A stretch of DNA of 64,000 nucleotides, taken from assembly GCF_001429245.1 (NCBI RefSeq), contig NZ_LMJE01000011.1, forward strand, positions 7,436-71,435, given 5' to 3'. The notes under the pieces are model-generated. The model worked only from the letters and a program-made list of their open reading frames with translations, had not been told where the DNA came from and ran no database searches. This DNA comes from Rhizobium sp. Root274 (lineage in GTDB: Bacteria > Pseudomonadota > Alphaproteobacteria > Rhizobiales > Rhizobiaceae). The translations under genes were made by a program, and so were the position numbers. Below are positions 1 to 10,497 of this stretch, piece after piece. Each line of letters begins with the position of its first letter. The stretch's first letter is position 1.

Positions 1-1
1 G

Positions 2-478
2 GTTGGCGGCATCAGACGGCAAACCGACGGAATGCAGCGCCTCATGTTCGATCATGAATACGCCAACCGTATCACGATGCAGGAAATGGGCGCCATGGGC
101 ATCAGCCTGCGCGGCCCCAACCAGGCGGTAGGCACCCTTTCAGGTGGCGAACGCCAAACGGTGGCCATCGCCCGCGCCGTTCATTTCGGAGCGAAACTGC
201 TGATCCTCGACGAACCCACCTCTGCGCTCGGCGTGCGACAGACCGCTAACGTGCTGGCAACGATAGACAAGGTTCGCAAGCAGGGCATCGCTATAGTGTT
301 CATCACCCACAATGTGCGCCATGCCATGGCCGTAGGCGATCGCTTCACAGTGCTTAATCGCGGGCAAACACTCGGTACGGCCTTGCGCGGAGAAATCACC
401 GCAGAACAGCTCCAGGATCTGATGGCTGGTGGGCACGAGCTCGCGACTCTGGAGGGATCGCTTGGTGGCACGGTGTAG
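2..478 (+). CDS. Sugar ABC transporter ATP-binding protein, 3' part (FrcA-like)
   Basis: This is the C-terminal part of an ABC ATPase; the frame is open to the left edge, so the start and Walker A lie outside the window. The ABC signature LSGGERQTVAIARA is at about 158-199, Walker B is LLILDEPTSALG, and the H-loop is in FITHNVRH. The ALGVRQ stretch after Walker B and the short single-domain C-terminus fit the fructose/ribose importer ATPases of rhizobia (FrcA group), which power uptake of a monosaccharide through a CUT2-type permease at the inner membrane. The permease and binding protein would be outside the window. The substrate is inferred from family resemblance only. Nothing co-directional follows within 250 bp, so it is probably the last gene of its operon. 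Confidence 0.85.
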   Translation, partial: VGGIRRQTDGMQRLMFDHEYANRITMQEMGAMGISLRGPNQAVGTLSGGERQTVAIARAVHFGAKLLILDEPTSALGVRQTANVLATIDKVRKQGIAIVFITHNVRHAMAVGDRFTVLNRGQTLGTALRGEITAEQLQDLMAGGHELATLEGSLGGTV

Positions 479-731
479 CGGCAGAACGCCCGTTTGCGCA
501 GCATTTTTTTCCCTTCATTCCAGGATACGCAGATGAGATGTTTCGAGCCCGTGCAGATGACCTCGACCTTTCTATGCTCCAGTGCGCTTTCGCCGCTCTA
601 ACAGGTCTGAGGCCTTCAGGCCAAGCAACCAGTGCAAACTTCATCCTCAAGCGACCGTGGAGAAATATATTTGAACAGAAATATCCTTTTTTTGTGCTCG
701 CTCATCGAGCCCTGCTTCCTCGTGACGGCCG

Positions 732-950
732 ATGATTGAAGTGGTCGCCGAAAAGCTGAAAGCATCCCTCAAACCCGACGATCTGGCGCTTCTGCAGGGT
801 GTTCTGGTAGAGATCTGTAGCGCTCGCGGTGAGGAGATCACTTCTCCTGAATTGGAAAAATACGCGGACAATCTGATAATACTGTTCCAGAGTGGCATTC
901 GAGTCAGGCGACAGCTAGTAGCCATGCTGACCGGACAAATATTTCCATAG
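732..950 (+). CDS. Small conserved protein, 72 aa, paralogue of the gene at 12970
   Basis: I do not recognise a named family. The 72-residue product has no signal peptide or membrane segment. It is predicted mostly helical, with a conserved PDDLALLQ stretch near residue 15, an EITSP motif near 35, and a C-terminal LFQSGIR...QLVAMLTG block. A second copy at 12970-13188 has the same length, aligns without gaps, and is identical at 48 of 72 positions by my count. That conservation is the main evidence that both are real genes. The ribosome binding site is weak and the upstream 250 bp holds no other convincing gene. The function is unknown. Confidence 0.65.
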   Translation: MIEVVAEKLKASLKPDDLALLQGVLVEICSARGEEITSPELEKYADNLIILFQSGIRVRRQLVAMLTGQIFP

Positions 951-1302
951 AAGCTGGCCCAGAAGTTGAGTTTGTGACCACCGAAGTGACAGGGAAGAGT
1001 GAAAATAGGTCAAGTTTCTCTATCGGTGGAGGTGCGTTGCCATAATGCCGTCTCAAGCGGCACTCGGAGTGCTAGTTGAACATCTGGGACCGCATTGGGC
1101 TTGAGAACGTGGTCGAGGCCTGATGCGGGCATAAGCACATGGCCGCATACCCGCGTGTCGTAGTAGGGGCGTGCTCAAAAAATGCGTTCAAAAACCGTCC
1201 GCCGTATGTCGGCCGATAACATCTCTAGCTTGTCAAAAGCACGGCAGGGACTTTCTATTGCCTTTAACCTGATGTTCGGCCAATTGCCCCGGGGATAAAG
1301 CT
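951..1302. other. Intergenic region upstream of the two-component system
   Basis: I see no gene in these 352 bases. A 13-base palindrome GCACTCGGAGTGC is at 1060-1072. GGGGATAA just before 1303 can serve as the ribosome binding site of the histidine kinase. The promoter of the kinase-regulator pair must lie here, but no clear -35/-10 pair stands out. Confidence 0.5.
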
Positions 1303-2694
1303 GTGAACCTTCGTCATCAAATCATTGCTCTTGCGATCGTACCTCTCGTTATAGCCATCCTTACCATCACCTCCTTCATCACCTGGCAGGCCACGAGCCT
1401 TGCGCAGAGCAGTATCGACACGTTCGAGCGAAATATGCTGAATGCGAAGGAGACTGAGCTCCTCAACCTGACCAATCTCGCCCGCTCTGCGATCGAAGAG
1501 GTATATGCGTCTGCCGATGCGAATGATGAGGCTGCAAAGGCGCGGGTGCGTAATATCTTGAGTTCGCTGGACTACGGGAAGGACGGCTATTTTTTTGTAT
1601 ATGACTACGACGGGAACAACGTTGTGCATCCGCGCCAGGCGTTTAGATTGGGCCAAAACTGGTTTGATCTCACAGATCCTGACGGCAACCGCGTGATTGC
1701 AAACCTCATCCAGAAGGCAAAAGAGGGCGGCGGTCTCTACCAATACAAATGGGAGAAGCCTTCTTCCGCAATGGTAGCCGACAAGCTGTCGTTCGCAATG
1801 GGACTGGACAAATGGGAGTGGATGCTGGGCACTGGCGTCTATTTAGATGATGTATTCGCACAAACAGCGGCGGCCAAGGCGGATCTACGAGAGAAGATTC
1901 GCGACACATTCGTGGTTGTCGCGCTCATTGCGGTGCCGGCGGTCATGATCGTATTCGCTACCTGTATGATGGTGACCGTTCGTGAACGGCGCCTGGCGGA
2001 CGGTAAACTGAAGGCCTTGACTCAGCGTGTCATCAACACTCAGGAGGAAGAGCGAACGCGACTTGCTCGGGAACTTCACGACGGCATCTCGCAGAACCTT
2101 GTTGGCGTACGCTACGCAATCGACCTTGCTTGCCGCAAGGTCCGTCACCATGCTGATGATGCCGCCTATGCCATCGAAAACGGGGTCGAGGCATTGAACA
2201 ATGCAATCAAAGAGGTCCGCAGGCTGTCACACGATTTACGCCCACCGGCGCTCGACGACCTCGGCCTCACGGCCGCATTGACGGCCTTAATCGGCCATTT
2301 CTCTGAGCGGACGGGCATCTCTGCGATTCTCGAAGCCGAGCCCGGCAGAGACTTTTTGAAGGCTGAGGCGAGTACGGCGTTGTATCGTGTGGCACAAGAA
2401 GCTTTAAACAACGTGGAGCGCCACTCCGGCGCCTCTGAAGTGCGCATTCGGCTATGGAGTGAGCGCGGTCGCGCTAGAATGACCATCAGCGACAACGGTA
2501 ACGGATTTGAAGAGAGTGCAGGAAAGACCAGGGGGCGGCATCAGAACGGGCTTGGATTGCGCAACATGCAAGAGCGCATCGCCCATTTTGGCGGGATCTT
2601 GTTGGTCAGGAGTCATGCCGGGGGGACTGTGCTCACTGCTATGTTGCCGCTCTCGGCTAACGCAGATGGCCACGAGCGGACCGAGGCGGCATGA
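1303..2694 (+). CDS. Membrane sensor histidine kinase with Cache domain (NarL/HisKA_3 type)
   Basis: This 463-residue protein starts with GTG. A first membrane helix (about residues 9-30) is followed by a periplasmic single-Cache domain (about 40-195) with the hallmark KDGYFFVYD...VHP at 93-110. A second helix spans about 202-224. The cytoplasmic part has a HisKA_3 box, RLARELHDGISQN, with His259 as the likely phosphorylation site, then a HATPase domain with N-box EALNNVERH (367-375), G1 DNGNGF (397-402) and G2 GLGLRNMQER (416-425). Cache domains of this type usually bind small carboxylates. The gene overlaps the next by 4 bases and lies just upstream of a TRAP operon, so it most likely senses the organic acid that the TRAP system imports. 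That ligand assignment is inference. Confidence 0.9.
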   Translation: MNLRHQIIALAIVPLVIAILTITSFITWQATSLAQSSIDTFERNMLNAKETELLNLTNLARSAIEEVYASADANDEAAKARVRNILSSLDYGKDGYFFVYDYDGNNVVHPRQAFRLGQNWFDLTDPDGNRVIANLIQKAKEGGGLYQYKWEKPSSAMVADKLSFAMGLDKWEWMLGTGVYLDDVFAQTAAAKADLREKIRDTFVVVALIAVPAVMIVFATCMMVTVRERRLADGKLKALTQRVINTQEEERTRLARELHDGISQNLVGVRYAIDLACRKVRHHADDAAYAIENGVEALNNAIKEVRRLSHDLRPPALDDLGLTAALTALIGHFSERTGISAILEAEPGRDFLKAEASTALYRVAQEALNNVERHSGASEVRIRLWSERGRARMTISDNGNGFEESAGKTRGRHQNGLGLRNMQERIAHFGGILLVRSHAGGTVLTAMLPLSANADGHERTEAA

Positions 2695-3335
2695 GTGAAG
2701 TTCATCCTATCAATGTGGTTCTTATCGACAATCACCCACTCGTTCTGGATGGCCTGCGTGCTGTACTCGATACATTCGAGCATATCAAAGTCGTTGGAAC
2801 AGCGGGCCTAGCGCTGACTGGCTTAGAGGTTGCCGTCCAGACCAAGCCGGCTGTAGTCCTGATCGATATCAATATGCCTAAGCTCAGCGGGATCCAAGCG
2901 ATAGAGCTATTCAAGGCGAGACTTCCGAATTGCCGCATATTAATGCTTTCGATGCATGATAGTCGCGAATACATCTCTGCATCAGTCCTGCATGGTGCGT
3001 CGGGGTACATCCTCAAGGATGTGTCCACCGATGAAATCGTCACGGCCATCAAAACGGTTGCTGCTGGCAAAACCTACTTCTCATCCGGGGTCGCCGACGT
3101 ACTTACGGAGCGTAGGGTAACTGGGTCAACGCATCCACTTACCACCCGTGAGCATGATGTCTTAACACAGTTGGCCTCCGGTAAAAGTAATCGTGACATT
3201 GCGAAGTCACTGTCTCTCTCCGAAGCCACCGTCGAGACACACCGCAAGAATATAAAAAAGAAGCTGGGAATTTCGACAACTGCCGGCCTTACCCGATACG
3301 CCATCGATAGCGGTTTGATCCGGCGGGCCTGCTGA
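2691..3335 (+). CDS. NarL/LuxR-family response regulator
   Basis: The product has 214 residues. The N-terminal receiver domain has the acidic pocket LIDNHP (Asp13), the phosphoacceptor Asp59 in VVLIDINMPKLSG and the conserved Lys of YILKD. The C-terminal LuxR-type helix-turn-helix (about 150-205) reads LTTREHDVLTQLASGKSNR...ATVETHRKNI. It starts inside the kinase stop codon (ATGA overlap at 2691-2694), so the pair is translationally coupled. A NarL-type 7-2-7 palindrome lies 10 bases past its stop codon, in front of the TRAP genes, and is the obvious candidate target. Domain architecture is certain; the regulon is inferred. Confidence 0.93.
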   Translation: MSEVHPINVVLIDNHPLVLDGLRAVLDTFEHIKVVGTAGLALTGLEVAVQTKPAVVLIDINMPKLSGIQAIELFKARLPNCRILMLSMHDSREYISASVLHGASGYILKDVSTDEIVTAIKTVAAGKTYFSSGVADVLTERRVTGSTHPLTTREHDVLTQLASGKSNRDIAKSLSLSEATVETHRKNIKKKLGISTTAGLTRYAIDSGLIRRAC

Positions 3336-3344
3336 CGTTCGCCC

Positions 3345-3360
3345 TACCCACTACTGGGTA
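3345..3360. promoter_or_regulatory. NarL-type 7-2-7 binding site upstream of the TRAP operon
   Basis: The sequence TACCCAC-TA-CTGGGTA is an inverted pair of heptamers separated by two bases. The known NarL consensus is TACYYMT and its complement in 7-2-7 spacing; each half here matches 6 of 7. It is also the core of an 8-bp perfect stem (3343-3350 with 3355-3362). Its place, between the NarL-family regulator gene and the TRAP genes 105 bp before the first TRAP start, fits an activator site. Confidence 0.5.
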
Positions 3361-3464
3361 GGCTCCAATACTTCGGGACCGCACCCATCTTGTTCAGGCT
3401 CTGGCCGGAACTTAAGCATTTCCTTCATGGCCGGCTGAGGTGCCGGCTCGGGAGGATATTCATC

Positions 3465-4013
3465 ATGGCAGGCATCTTGTCGTTGTCACGCGCGATAGAC
3501 GCGGTCAACACGTTCATCGGTAAATCGGTTTCCTGGCTCATACTCGCGGCGGTGGTTATCAGCGCAGTCAATGCCGTCACACGCAAACTCTTCAATCTCA
3601 GCTCCAATGCTTGGCTTGAAGCGCAATGGTATCTTTTTTCGGCCGTCTTCTTGATCGGCGCAGCCTTCACTTTGCTGAGCAATGAACATGTGAAGGTCGA
3701 TTTGGTCTACGGGCAGCTATCGCGAAAGCGTCAGCTCTGGATCGAGATTCTTGGTACGCTCTTCTTCCTTTTCCCTTTCTGTCTGATCACGATCTACCTC
3801 TCCTTACCGATCGCTATAGACAAGTTTCAGAGTGGCGAAGTGTCCAACAATACCGGCGGCCTGCTGCTATGGCCGGCATGGGCGCTGATTCCCATTGGGT
3901 TCGGCCTTCTGGCGCTTCAAGGGGTCTCCGAACTTATCAAGCGTATCGCGATCCTCACCGGCGCGTCTCCCGATGCAGTGGCTTTGGCGGATGCCGAAGC
4001 CAAGACGTTCTGA
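3465..4013 (+). CDS. TRAP transporter small permease (DctQ family)
   Basis: This 182-residue integral membrane protein has four predicted helices: LILAAVVISAVNAV, WYLFSAVFLIGAAFTLL, LGTLFFLFPFCLITIYL and LLLWPAWALIPIGFGLL. The WLEAQWYLFS...HVKVDL pattern is typical of DctQ. I chose the ATG at 3465 because GGAGG sits 9 bases upstream; an in-frame extension to 3390 adds an unlikely N-terminus. It pairs with the large permease that starts 16 bases after it. The mature transporter uses a sodium or proton gradient and a periplasmic binding protein, here the product of 5672-6787. Confidence 0.9.
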   Translation: MAGILSLSRAIDAVNTFIGKSVSWLILAAVVISAVNAVTRKLFNLSSNAWLEAQWYLFSAVFLIGAAFTLLSNEHVKVDLVYGQLSRKRQLWIEILGTLFFLFPFCLITIYLSLPIAIDKFQSGEVSNNTGGLLLWPAWALIPIGFGLLALQGVSELIKRIAILTGASPDAVALADAEAKTF

Positions 4014-4028
4014 TTGGAGGCACGACTG

Positions 4029-6787
<2,759 letters not shown>

Positions 6788-6796
6788 TCCGAACAA

Positions 6797-6825
6797 GATG
6801 AGTGGCGCGGGTTGCGCCACTCATC
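6797..6825. terminator. Terminator hairpin after the first TRAP operon
   Basis: A perfect 12-bp stem (6797-6808 with 6814-6825, GATGAGTGGCGC) closes a GGGTT loop. It starts 9 bases after the binding-protein stop codon and lies between convergent genes, so it may serve both strands. The T tract is short. Confidence 0.75.
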
Positions 6826-6903
6826 GTTACTGAGTGTCGCTGTGGCTAATGGATAGAGTTGCTCATATTAACGCGGAGCGGATTGTCGTTTTCCCATCGC
6901 AGG

Positions 6904-8499
6904 TCAACCGATTTCTCCCACAAAATCCACGATAAGCTGCGGCAAAAGTTCAAACGAATACGGGACGTGGATCCGCTCGAGCGGCGTATGGTAATCACGC
7001 CCCCAGGGCCCCAAGTTGACCGTGGGATAGGTTGTTCCAGCAGACGCATGGGAGGCGGAGGCGGTTGGGCAGAGCGGCAAAAGACTCCGGCGATAGGTTT
7101 CCACGCTCTCACCAAAGAAGCTCATGTCGGAAATTCCGGCAAAATGGCTCACCAGACGAAGCGAGCAGCCGTGGCGAGCTTCAGATTGAGAGACGAATGC
7201 GCGCAGCAAGTTCATAACTTCAGGAGATCGGACGGCGGTGGAGAGATATGGGTCGGCGCCCAATCCGAAAACTACGGCAGGGCCAGACTTACCGCTCTTT
7301 TCCCAGAGTGCGAGCGTCAGTCTCCTGCATCGCTCGGGAGCATCGAGATGCTTCAGACTGACGGATATCTTTGCGAGCATTTCGCGGATAGTCGGATGTT
7401 CGACCTCCACCTGAGTGAGGAGTTGATCAAACCTCAAGACTGGCACGTGTGCATCTAAAAGCTCAACGTCCGATGACTCTAGCCTTCGGCCTCGCTCAAC
7501 CAGATCCTGGACGCAGTCGCCGACAGCCTCTGCGATAAGATCCTGTAAGATGGCCATCAACTCGAGCGGATTGCGGTCTTTAAACAACAAGTTCCAAAAC
7601 AGGAATGCGGTTGCGGGGGTGGTGACATCGTACTGAGTCTTGCTGTCCTTAATGGACAATAAGGTGGGTACCGTACCGCTATCCTCAGCCAGGTCGGCTG
7701 CCCACTCAATCTTGGCGGCAACAGCGGACGCTAGCACTGCCGCGTTCAATCCTCTTGTCGCATAGCCGCTATGCACCGGCCGTCCGATCACTAAAGCTGT
7801 TGGCAGGAGTTTTCCCACAGTACCTGTTGCGAGCACTTGGCCTTCAAAACCATCCCCCACGTCTGCGATGGCGTCGAGATTAATGACCAGCTTGATGTCG
7901 AGGTTCTCTCGGTTCGCAATAGAAGGGAGGAATTCCACAGCGGCGCGCGCGCCTGCTGACGCATTTTCCTCATCTGGCACAGCGATGAACAACAGGTTGC
8001 CTGGAAACGGCTCTGCGGAGATCGCGGCCATTGCGGCCAGACCCGCTGCCAGCCCGCCCTTCATATCCAGTAGCCCGCGGCCGGGAAGGAAATTCCCGCT
8101 TTTGAGGTCAGCGAACGCCAGTCGCTCCGCATCGCTCGTTTGCGCTGCTAATTTCTCAAGCAGTGCCTGCTTCAGACGATCCGGCTCCAGAGCCAGATGT
8201 TCCAGGTCGCCGTAATCGCGTGTGGTGACTGTGTCGTAATGGCCAGTCAGAACCACCGTAGGTCCATTCGTTGAGCCTTTGGCCAGTAAGAAAACGACCT
8301 GACGCTGATCGCTGCCTCTGACCGGGAGGCACCAAGATCGATTGCACCGGTGGAGCGCAGGGTGGGTGGCGAGATAGTCGGTAAGCCAGGGCCCGAACGC
8401 GACCTCATCTTCACTTCCAGTGACGCTTGGCTGCCCAGTTAGAGCCAAAGCGAATTCCCGGCACAAGGCTGAAATGTCCAACGGTCGCTCCTCCCGCAT
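6904..8499 (-). CDS. M20-family metallopeptidase (RocB-like)
   Basis: This 531-residue soluble enzyme has the zinc-ligand motifs of M20 peptidases: VVLTGHYDTV (His87, Asp89), GRGLLDMKGG (Asp145) and VPDEEN (Glu177/178). Its length and the long insertion match the RocB ('arginine utilisation') subgroup rather than the roughly 400-residue ArgE/DapE enzymes. M20 enzymes remove acyl or amino-acid groups by amide hydrolysis with one or two zinc ions. It is transcribed alone, convergent with the TRAP operon. The link to arginine is by family name only, and the true substrate is unknown. A connection with the neighbouring 2-oxoacid TRAP system is possible but unsupported. Confidence 0.85.
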   Translation of the reverse strand: MREERPLDISALCREFALALTGQPSVTGSEDEVAFGPWLTDYLATHPALHRCNRSWCLPVRGSDQRQVVFLLAKGSTNGPTVVLTGHYDTVTTRDYGDLEHLALEPDRLKQALLEKLAAQTSDAERLAFADLKSGNFLPGRGLLDMKGGLAAGLAAMAAISAEPFPGNLLFIAVPDEENASAGARAAVEFLPSIANRENLDIKLVINLDAIADVGDGFEGQVLATGTVGKLLPTALVIGRPVHSGYATRGLNAAVLASAVAAKIEWAADLAEDSGTVPTLLSIKDSKTQYDVTTPATAFLFWNLLFKDRNPLELMAILQDLIAEAVGDCVQDLVERGRRLESSDVELLDAHVPVLRFDQLLTQVEVEHPTIREMLAKISVSLKHLDAPERCRRLTLALWEKSGKSGPAVVFGLGADPYLSTAVRSPEVMNLLRAFVSQSEARHGCSLRLVSHFAGISDMSFFGESVETYRRSLLPLCPTASASHASAGTTYPTVNLGPWGRDYHTPLERIHVPYSFELLPQLIVDFVGEIG

Positions 8500-8750
8500 G
8501 CATAACGTTCATGGGACGGTGATAGCGCGACCATGTTTCCATCGATAGTCCCGCCAAATTGATAAGCGTCAAGAAACAGGCATAACAAAATTTCTCAAGG
8601 TTCTTAAAAACTAATCACTTATTAAGCGACGGCTGCAATTATCTCCACGTTAGCGGGGGCTTACCGTCATTTCCTATCGCAGTTTTGCGGTTTCAAATCC
8701 TCGGCAGGCACCGATCAATTCTCTGATGTGAGACCTGATGGGGGCGTCCT

Positions 8751-10442
8751 ATGAAACTTTTCGGCCTGGAGCTGGCCTTCGACGCACGTGCTCAAATTGA
8801 AGCACTGCACAAGTCACAAGCGGTGATCGAGTTTGATCTCGACGGTAAGATCCTTTACGCAAACCAGAACTTCTGCAAGGCGCTCGGATATGATTTAGCG
8901 GAGATAGTCGGCCGTCACCACAGTCTATTTGTTGCCACGGAGGAAGCTGGCTCACTGGAATACAAGGCTTTCTGGCAACGTCTGCGCGAAGGCCGCTATA
9001 ATCAGCAGCAATACAGGCGGATGGCCAAGGGCGGGCGAGAGATATGGATCGAAGCCACATATAACCCGATCTTGCGCAATGGTAAGCCGTACAAGGTGGT
9101 GAAGTTTGCGACCGACATCACAGAGCAGAAAAAGAAAGCTGTAGATGACGCTGGCAAACTTGATGCGATTTCTCGCTCTCAGGCTGTCATTGAATTCAGT
9201 CCTTCCGGAGAAATTCTCACCGCCAATTCGAATTTCTGCCACGCAATGCGATACGAGCTGTCCGAGATCGTTGGCAAGCATCACCGTATGTTCTGCGATC
9301 GGACCTATGCGGCGACGCCTGAATATGCCGAATTCTGGAGCAAGCTCGCCGCGGGAGAATTCGTTGCCAATGAATTTCTAAGATATGGAAAGGGGGGGCG
9401 AGAAGTCTGGATCCAGGCAGCATACAATCCCATTGTCGACCTCACCGGCAAGGTCGTGAAAGTGGTCAAGTTCGCCACGAATGTCACGGAACGTATGGGG
9501 GACATCGATCAGCTTGGAAGAGGTTTGAAATCGCTGTCTTCGGGAGATCTTCTTGCTGAGCTTAGGAAGCCATTTGTCCCTTCCATGGAGGCTGTACGAC
9601 ACGACTTCAACCATACCGTCGAGAAGCTGCGAGAGGCTCTGATGCGGGTCTCCGGAAACGCAGGCGCTATCGCTGCCGGTTCTGAGGAGATACGGCAAGC
9701 GGCTGACGATCTTTCGAGACGTACAGAGCAACAGGCTGCTTCTGTTGAGGAAACGGCAGCCGCGCTGGAACAGATCACCACCACCGTTGCTGATTCCAGT
9801 CGCCGGGCAGAGGAGGCCGGGAAACTTGTTGCGACAACACGCGCCAACGCCGAGCACTCGGGTGCTGTCGTTACGCAAGCGGTTGAGGCGATGCATGGCA
9901 TAAAATCGTCTGCAGACGAAATTTCCAACATTATCGGCGTCATCGATGAGATCGCGTTCCAGACCAATCTGCTCGCGCTTAATGCCGGTGTCGAAGCAGC
10001 ACGAGCAGGGGAAGCCGGTAAGGGATTTGCGGTAGTGGCTCAGGAGGTAAGGGAGCTCGCGCAACGGTCTGCTAAGGCCGCCAAGGAAATTAAGGCTCTC
10101 ATCACCGCGTCCGGACAGCAGGTTAAAGCAGGCGTCGATCTGGTTGCCAGAACAGGTGAGGCGCTACGCGAAATCGTTTTGCAGGTGCAACAGATCAATC
10201 TGAACGTCGATGCCATTGTCGAAGGGGCAAAGGAGCAGGCCACGGGACTTCAGGAAATCAACAGAGCGGTGACCGCCATGGATCAGGGCACACAGCAAAA
10301 CGCCGCAATGGTGGAGCAATCAACCGCCGCAAGTCATGGCTTGGCCAAAGAAGCCGACCTGCTGTTCCAGCTTATGGCGGAGTTTAGATTTGACGGTAAC
10401 TCCAGCCCCAATCGCCGGCCCTTGGAGACTGCAGCTGCCTGA
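8751..10442 (+). CDS. Soluble methyl-accepting chemotaxis protein with two PAS domains
   Basis: The 563-residue protein has no transmembrane helix, so it should be cytoplasmic. Two PAS domains follow each other (about residues 12-125 and 135-250). They are near copies of each other: AVIEFDLDGKILYANQNFC versus AVIEFSPSGEILTANSNFC, both ending in KVVKFAT(D/N)(I/V)TE. The C-terminal half is the coiled-coil MCP signalling domain, with the hairpin tip EIAFQTNLLALNAGVEAARA and the conserved GFAVVAQEVRELAQRS. PAS domains of this arrangement (Aer-like) often bind flavin or haem and report redox or oxygen state, but I cannot see the cofactor. The preceding 250 bp contain no gene. A GGDEF-EAL gene follows after 55 bp. 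Confidence 0.93.
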   Translation: MKLFGLELAFDARAQIEALHKSQAVIEFDLDGKILYANQNFCKALGYDLAEIVGRHHSLFVATEEAGSLEYKAFWQRLREGRYNQQQYRRMAKGGREIWIEATYNPILRNGKPYKVVKFATDITEQKKKAVDDAGKLDAISRSQAVIEFSPSGEILTANSNFCHAMRYELSEIVGKHHRMFCDRTYAATPEYAEFWSKLAAGEFVANEFLRYGKGGREVWIQAAYNPIVDLTGKVVKVVKFATNVTERMGDIDQLGRGLKSLSSGDLLAELRKPFVPSMEAVRHDFNHTVEKLREALMRVSGNAGAIAAGSEEIRQAADDLSRRTEQQAASVEETAAALEQITTTVADSSRRAEEAGKLVATTRANAEHSGAVVTQAVEAMHGIKSSADEISNIIGVIDEIAFQTNLLALNAGVEAARAGEAGKGFAVVAQEVRELAQRSAKAAKEIKALITASGQQVKAGVDLVARTGEALREIVLQVQQINLNVDAIVEGAKEQATGLQEINRAVTAMDQGTQQNAAMVEQSTAASHGLAKEADLLFQLMAEFRFDGNSSPNRRPLETAAA

Positions 10443-10497
10443 CTGCGCTCTAAGCCTCATTCAACAACCGTTGATCGCGACCGAAGAAAGAACCGGC

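Noticed and set aside
538..735. 65-codon frame upstream of the first 72-aa gene
   Set aside because: It has no ribosome binding site, no paralogue and no recognisable features, and it overlaps the supported start at 732.
1200..1300. Possible sigma-54 promoter upstream of the histidine kinase
   Set aside because: GCACGG and TTGCC occur, but not with the GG-N10-GC spacing that is required.
6859..7458. Plus-strand frame of about 200 codons opposite the M20 peptidase
   Set aside because: It is antisense to conserved M20 coding sequence and its translation shows no domain or codon pattern of a real gene.
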